64,000 nucleotides of DNA from S010-25 sp964441285 (lineage in GTDB: Bacteria; Pseudomonadota; Gammaproteobacteria; SZUA-229). A program made the position numbers and the translations under genes. The stretch covers positions 73,940 through 137,939 of the forward strand of contig CAYTUK010000007.1 in assembly GCA_964441285.1 (NCBI GenBank), given 5' to 3'. Below the pieces are notes generated by a model, which made no database searches, was not told where the DNA came from, and saw only the letters and a list, made by a program, of their open reading frames with translations. Positions 59,549 to 64,000 of the stretch are shown one piece after another (the first letter of the stretch is position 1; each line of letters opens with the position of its first letter).

Positions 59549-62185
59549 ATGACTGGTAGTTCGGACTTACGTAAAAAATTCCTCAAATTCTTTAAACAGA
59601 AAGGCCATGAAGTTGTTGCCAGCAGTTCACTGGTACCGGCTAATGATCCAACATTGCTGTTTACCAATGCGGGCATGGTGCAATTCAAAGAGGTGTTTCT
59701 GGGGCGTGATCAACGCTCCTATACACGCGCCACCAGCAGCCAGCGATGTGTGCGCGCAGGCGGTAAACATAATGATCTGGAAAACGTGGGTTATACCGCC
59801 CGTCATCACACCTTTTTTGAAATGCTGGGTAACTTCAGTTTTGGTGATTATTTTAAACAGGATGCCATCGCTTATGCCTGGGAATTTTTAACCGAAGTTG
59901 TTGGTCTGCCAGCAGAAAAACTCTGGGTCACGGTTTATGCTGATGATGAGGAAGCGGCTGATATCTGGTTGAATCAAATCGGTGTCGATAAAAATCGTTT
60001 TAGCCGTATTGGTGATAAACCGGGCAAAAAATATGAAAGTGACAATTTCTGGGCGATGGGTGATATCGGCCCCTGTGGACCCTGTAGCGAAATTTTCTAC
60101 GACCACGGTGAAGCTATCTGGGGAGGCCCACCGGGGACTCCCGAAGAAGAAGGTGATCGCTATATAGAAATCTGGAATCTGGTGTTTATGCAATACAATC
60201 GTAATGCCGAGGGAGAGATAACGCCGCTTCCCGCACCGTCAGTGGATACGGGTATGGGGCTGGAACGGCTGGCAGCGATTTTGCAAAATGTACACAATAA
60301 CTATGATATTGATCTGTTTCAGCACCTGATAAAAGCCGCAGCAAAGGTTACTAACAGCGCCAATCTGGAAAGTAAATCACTGCGTGTCATTGCCGACCAT
60401 ATTCGTTCCTGTGCCTTTTTAATTGTCGATGGCGTGATGCCGTTAAATGAAGGTCGGGGCTATGTGCTACGCCGTATTATTCGTCGCGCCTGTCGTCATG
60501 GCCATCAATTAGGAATGAATAACCTCTTTTTTTTCAAACTAGTACAGCCATTAGTTGAAGTAATGGGTGATGCGTATCCAGAGCTAACAGCGGCACAGAG
60601 AAATGTCGAACAGGTGTTAAAGCTGGAAGAAGAACGTTTTGCTGAAACCCTGGATCAGGGCATGAAGATTCTTGAATACGATATTCAGCAGCTTGAAGGT
60701 AAAATGATTGCCGGTGAAACCCTGTTTAAACTGTACGATACCTATGGTTTCCCGGTTGATTTAACGGCTGACATTGCGCGTGAGCGTGGCCTGGATATTG
60801 ATGAAGCGGGTTTTGAGCAGGCGATGGAAGCACAGCGTGAACGGGGTCGTAGTGCCAGTCAGTTCGGGGTTGATTACAATAAAGCAGTTCAGGTGAACTG
60901 TGACTGTGAATTTACTGGTTATCAACAGATAAAACAGACGGGTGATATTCTTAAATTGTATGTTGGTGCGGATGAAGCCGATACATTAATCGCTGGCCAG
61001 CAGGGCATTGTGGTACTGGATGAAACGCCGTTTTATGCTGAATCAGGCGGGCAGGTGGGTGATATCGGCGAACTGAGAAAGGATGGCGCGGTGTTTAAAG
61101 TTACCGATACACAGAAACAGGGCAAAAGTATATTGCATATCGGTGAAGTTATTTCTGGCCGTTTCAATCAGGGAGATCGTGTGATCGCCGAAATTGATGC
61201 TGAAAGTCGACAGGCAATTAGTCGTAACCATTCTGCTACGCATCTGATGCATGCCGCACTACGTCAGATTCTCGGTGACCATGTGGCGCAAAAAGGTTCG
61301 CTGGTTGATGCTGAGCATCTGCGTTTTGATTTCTCACACTTTGAGCCGATAACACCGGCACAGTTACAAAAAATAGAGCAAATAGTGAATACCCAGATTC
61401 GTGGTAATGCACGAGTACAGGTAAAAGAAATGTCCCTGGAAGATGCCAGAGCAACGGGCGCAATGGCATTGTTTGGTGAGAAATACGATGATCTGGTACG
61501 TGTCGTGTCAATGGGTAATGAGCAGGAAAGCAAAACCTTTTCTACCGAGTTATGTGGTGGTGTACATGTTGATCGAGCTGGTGATATCGGTTTATTCAAG
61601 ATAATTGCGGAGAGTGGTATCGCCTCCGGGGTACGCCGGATTGAAGCCGTAACCGGTGCCGCTGCCGTAAACTGGGTGGCGAAAAAAGACCGGCAACTGG
61701 AAACGCTGGCCGCCATGCTCAAAAGTAGTCGTGATGAAGTCAACACTAAAGTTGAGCAGCTTATCCGCCGCCTGCGTGAGCAGGATAAACAACTGATACA
61801 ACTCAAAGCCAGGCTGGCCTCACAGGCGGGTAGCGATTTAAGCGCGCAGGCCGAAGAGATCAATGGCGTAAAAGTACTGACGGCAAAACTTGATGGCGCT
61901 GACAGTAACACGCTACGCGAGACACTGGACCAGTTGAAAAATAAACTTGGTACAGCTGCAATTGTGTTGGCCAGTGAAGAGAATGGCAAGGTGAAGCTCA
62001 TTGCCGGGGTAACCCGAGACATTACCGACCGGGTTAAATCCGGTGAGCTGGTGAATATTGCCGCTGCAGAAGTTGGTGGCAAGGGTGGTGGTCGCCCGGA
62101 TATGGCACAGGCAGGTGGTAGCAATCCTGCGGGTATTCCACAGGCACTGGCGGCGGCGAAGAACTGGTTGCAGAGTCGATTATAA
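59549..62185 (+). CDS. alaS: Alanyl-tRNA synthetase
   Basis: Full-length 878-residue AlaRS: class II core (FTNAGMVQFKEVFLG, RCVRAGGKHNDLENVG), tRNA recognition region, editing domain with HSATHLMHAALR and CGGVHVDRAGDIGLF, and the Gly-rich C-Ala domain (GGKGGGRPDMAQAGG). It follows recX and precedes lysC in the conserved order. Confidence 0.98.
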   Translation: MTGSSDLRKKFLKFFKQKGHEVVASSSLVPANDPTLLFTNAGMVQFKEVFLGRDQRSYTRATSSQRCVRAGGKHNDLENVGYTARHHTFFEMLGNFSFGDYFKQDAIAYAWEFLTEVVGLPAEKLWVTVYADDEEAADIWLNQIGVDKNRFSRIGDKPGKKYESDNFWAMGDIGPCGPCSEIFYDHGEAIWGGPPGTPEEEGDRYIEIWNLVFMQYNRNAEGEITPLPAPSVDTGMGLERLAAILQNVHNNYDIDLFQHLIKAAAKVTNSANLESKSLRVIADHIRSCAFLIVDGVMPLNEGRGYVLRRIIRRACRHGHQLGMNNLFFFKLVQPLVEVMGDAYPELTAAQRNVEQVLKLEEERFAETLDQGMKILEYDIQQLEGKMIAGETLFKLYDTYGFPVDLTADIARERGLDIDEAGFEQAMEAQRERGRSASQFGVDYNKAVQVNCDCEFTGYQQIKQTGDILKLYVGADEADTLIAGQQGIVVLDETPFYAESGGQVGDIGELRKDGAVFKVTDTQKQGKSILHIGEVISGRFNQGDRVIAEIDAESRQAISRNHSATHLMHAALRQILGDHVAQKGSLVDAEHLRFDFSHFEPITPAQLQKIEQIVNTQIRGNARVQVKEMSLEDARATGAMALFGEKYDDLVRVVSMGNEQESKTFSTELCGGVHVDRAGDIGLFKIIAESGIASGVRRIEAVTGAAAVNWVAKKDRQLETLAAMLKSSRDEVNTKVEQLIRRLREQDKQLIQLKARLASQAGSDLSAQAEEINGVKVLTAKLDGADSNTLRETLDQLKNKLGTAAIVLASEENGKVKLIAGVTRDITDRVKSGELVNIAAAEVGGKGGGRPDMAQAGGSNPAGIPQALAAAKNWLQSRL

Positions 62186-62277
62186 ATTGACCTGGATAAT
62201 ATTACCGGCATTGCGGATGAATTGAAAATATTAGTTATAACTTATATACTAGGCAGTTTTTGACCAGTAAAACAATT

Positions 62278-63513
62278 ATGTCCCTGATAGTGCAGAAATA
62301 CGGCGGTACTTCGCTCGGTTCGATTGAAAAAATCGGCCAGGTGGCTGATAAGGTGGCTGCACGCGCTAAATCAGGTGATAAAGTCGTGGTCGCTGTCTCG
62401 GCCATGAGTGGTGAAACCAACCGCCTGGTCAGCCTGGCAAAAGCAATGAGTACGAAACATCATGCCCGAGAAATGGATGTTATTATTTCTACGGGTGAAC
62501 AGGTAAGCATCGCGTTATTAACGATGGCATTGCTGGATCGCGGTTGCGATGCCCGTTCCTATACAGGGCAACAAATTCGTATGCTGACGGATAGTGCACA
62601 TGGCAAAGCCCGGATTAAAGATATTCAATGTGACCGCATCCGTACAGATCTGGATGCAGGGCGTGTGGTCGTGGTTGCTGGTTTTCAGGGTGTGGATGAC
62701 GATGGCAATATCACCACGCTGGGGCGAGGTGGCTCAGACACAACCGCCGTTGCTATTGCGGCTACTTTAGATGCGGATGAATGTCAGATTTATACTGATG
62801 TGGATGGTGTCTACACAACCGACCCACGCATCGAACCAAAAGCCAGAAAACTGGATTACATTACCTTCGAAGAAATGCTGGAAATGGCCAGTCTGGGTTC
62901 AAAAGTTTTACAGATTCGTTCGGTAGAATTTGCCGGAAAATACAACGTCCCGTTACGTGTACTGTCAGCATTTGAAGAAGGTGAGGGGACTTTAATTGCA
63001 CTGGAGGAAGACAAGGTGGAGCAGGCGTTAATTTCGGGCATTGCGTTCAACAAAGATGAAGCGCAACTGACCATAACAGGTGTGCCTGATCAGCCGGGTG
63101 TGGCATCGAAAATACTTGGTCCGGTGACAGCTGCAAATATCGAAATTGATATGATTGTGCAAAATATCGGTGATGATGGCACCACAGATTTTACCTTCAC
63201 CTTACAGCGCAGTGATTATGAAACCGCACATCGGTTGTTAGAACAGGTAAAACAGAATCTGAAGGCGAAAAAAGTTATCGGCGACAGTGAGATAGTAAAA
63301 ATATCACTGGTTGGCGTAGGCATGCGCTCCCATGCGGGTATTGCTAATACTATGTTTGAAACACTGGCCGATGAAAACATCAATATACGCATGATTTCAA
63401 CCTCAGAAATTAAAATATCTGTTGTTGTCGAAGAGAAATACCTTGAGCTGGCAGTCAGGAGTTTACATAATGCTTTTGGGCTGGCTAGTGACGGTTACTT
63501 CAAAAATGGGTAA
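62278..63513 (+). CDS. lysC: Aspartate kinase
   Basis: First step of lysine, threonine and methionine synthesis. 411 residues from ATG 62278 (MSLIVQKYGGTSLG). The kinase domain has KYGGTS, STGEQVSIALL, FQGVDDDGNITTLGRGGSD and TDVDGVYTTDPR. Two C-terminal ACT regulatory domains (ITGVPDQPGVASKIL, GVGMRSHAGIANTMF) suggest feedback control. A longer frame from TTG 62260 is rejected because the family starts at MSLIVQKYGG. No strong ribosome site is seen. Confidence 0.96.
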   Translation: MSLIVQKYGGTSLGSIEKIGQVADKVAARAKSGDKVVVAVSAMSGETNRLVSLAKAMSTKHHAREMDVIISTGEQVSIALLTMALLDRGCDARSYTGQQIRMLTDSAHGKARIKDIQCDRIRTDLDAGRVVVVAGFQGVDDDGNITTLGRGGSDTTAVAIAATLDADECQIYTDVDGVYTTDPRIEPKARKLDYITFEEMLEMASLGSKVLQIRSVEFAGKYNVPLRVLSAFEEGEGTLIALEEDKVEQALISGIAFNKDEAQLTITGVPDQPGVASKILGPVTAANIEIDMIVQNIGDDGTTDFTFTLQRSDYETAHRLLEQVKQNLKAKKVIGDSEIVKISLVGVGMRSHAGIANTMFETLADENINIRMISTSEIKISVVVEEKYLELAVRSLHNAFGLASDGYFKNG

Positions 63514-63631
63514 TATAGTAGGAACACATTAATTCCAGTGTGTATAAAAAAATGGAACGGTAGGGCGGTGAACTCGCGCGCTGTTTAGTGCTCCTATTTT
63601 GATAACTTAAATACAACATGGAGAAAAGGAA

Positions 63632-63817
63632 ATGTTGATATTAACAAGACGTGTCGGTGAAACGCTGATGATTGGTGATGATGTAACAGTAACCGTGCTT
63701 GGTGTAAAAGGTAATCAGGTTCGTATTGGTATCAATGCACCGAAAGAAGTAGCCGTGCATCGTGAAGAAATTTACGAAAGAATCAAAGCTGAGCAGAACG
63801 AAGCAGCTGCAGATTAA
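63632..63817 (+). CDS. csrA: Carbon storage regulator CsrA
   Basis: 61-residue RNA-binding global regulator (LILTRRVGETLMIGDDVTVTVLG, VRIGINAPKEVAVHREEIYERI). Binds GGA motifs in mRNA leaders. Its own ribosome site region ATGGAGAAAAGGAAATG carries two GGA triplets, consistent with autoregulation. Standard lysC-csrA-tRNA-Ser context. Confidence 0.98.
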   Translation: MLILTRRVGETLMIGDDVTVTVLGVKGNQVRIGINAPKEVAVHREEIYERIKAEQNEAAAD

Positions 63818-63852
63818 TCCAGTGTAATAAATACTTTACCTGCAAACAGAAG

Positions 63853-63898
63853 ACAGGTATGCTTCGCACCTTTGTGAAAATGCATACCTGTTTTTTTT
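63853..63898 (+). terminator. Intrinsic terminator after csrA
   Basis: Stem ACAGGTATGC / GCATACCTGT enclosing a 19-nt loop, followed by eight Ts. Confidence 0.85.
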
Positions 63899-63946
63899 GA
63901 TTATTTCAGCCTGAACAGGCCATGTAAGATAACGATAGAAAATACC

Positions 63947-64000
63947 GGAGAAATGGCCGAGCGGCTGAAGGCGCTCCCCTGCTAAGGGAGTATGGGGTTT
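63947..64000 (+). tRNA. tRNA-Ser(GCU), 3' end beyond the window
   Basis: Starts GGAGAAATGGCCGAG; the anticodon arm shows CTGCTAAG with anticodon GCT, and the long variable arm begins with GGAGTATGGGG. The window ends before the T and acceptor arms. csrA followed by tRNA-Ser(GCU) is a common gammaproteobacterial order. Confidence 0.9.

Noticed and set aside
61264..62211. 315-codon open frame antisense to alaS
   Set aside because: Lies wholly inside a full-length alaS on the other strand, has low-complexity Ser/Ala-rich composition and no recognisable domain.

Overview
The window is chromosomal DNA of a sulfur-oxidising gammaproteobacterium, not identified to species. It carries a complete reverse dissimilatory sulfite reductase cluster (dsrABEFHCMKLJOPNR), APS reductase (aprBA), dissimilatory ATP sulfurylase (sat), a sulfur-globule-type protein and a pyrophosphate-energy module (proton-pumping pyrophosphatase plus PPi-dependent phosphofructokinase). 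Those modules are typical of free-living or symbiotic thiotrophs that store elemental sulfur and oxidise it through sulfite and APS to sulfate. The recA-recX-alaS-lysC-csrA-tRNA-Ser block at the right end is a standard gammaproteobacterial arrangement.

Layout. 1-9.2 kb: 5'-truncated lysS, a zinc-LID adenylate kinase, a Nudix hydrolase, polyphosphate kinase 2, and molybdopterin genes (moaA, moaB, moeA) with a histidine kinase that has lost its ATPase domain. Almost every gap here holds a copy or fragment of one dispersed inverted-repeat element. 9.2-13.5 kb: an apparent envelope-stress or sulfur-sensing unit: an ECF sigma factor, an anti-sigma factor whose periplasmic part is a DsrE-like domain, a secreted DsrE-like protein, an outer-membrane porin and a DUF302 protein. 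The two divergent transcription units share a promoter-like motif with identical spacing. 13.5-20.5 kb: a phosphoesterase, a cysteine-cluster protein, aprBA, a DUF971-MoaD fusion and sat. 20.9-26.8 kb: sulfur globule protein, hppA, a second adk, a 68-residue protein, pfp and a SlyD-like isomerase.

27.4-43.1 kb (minus strand): the dsr cluster, continuing downstream into a NarX/NarL-like two-component pair and a rhodanese. 43.5-50 kb: divergent and neighbouring accessory genes, including a TauD-like dioxygenase, a Cas6/Cmx6-like RAMP protein with no CRISPR array, a DsrC-like paralog lacking the two canonical C-terminal cysteines, a PKHD hydroxylase and several small uncharacterised proteins. 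50.1-54.7 kb: a Sel1-repeat protein, then a MoxR ATPase, a VWA/metallopeptidase-like protein and a protein that I believe is DsrS, displaced from the main cluster. 54.7-64 kb: ArsC-like protein, dapD, dapC, a VOC protein and the recA-to-csrA housekeeping block, ending inside tRNA-Ser(GCU).

How it fits together: DsrEFH and DsrC deliver persulfide sulfur to DsrAB. DsrMKJOP and DsrL handle the electrons, and DsrN supplies siroamide. The resulting sulfite goes through AprBA and Sat, yielding ATP from PPi. PPi is also used by HppA and the PPi-dependent PFK. The strongest candidates for something undescribed are the DsrE-domain anti-sigma system and the orphan Cas6-like gene in a sulfur-oxidation neighbourhood. 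Functional assignments rest on recognised motifs and remembered family sequences; no database search was possible.
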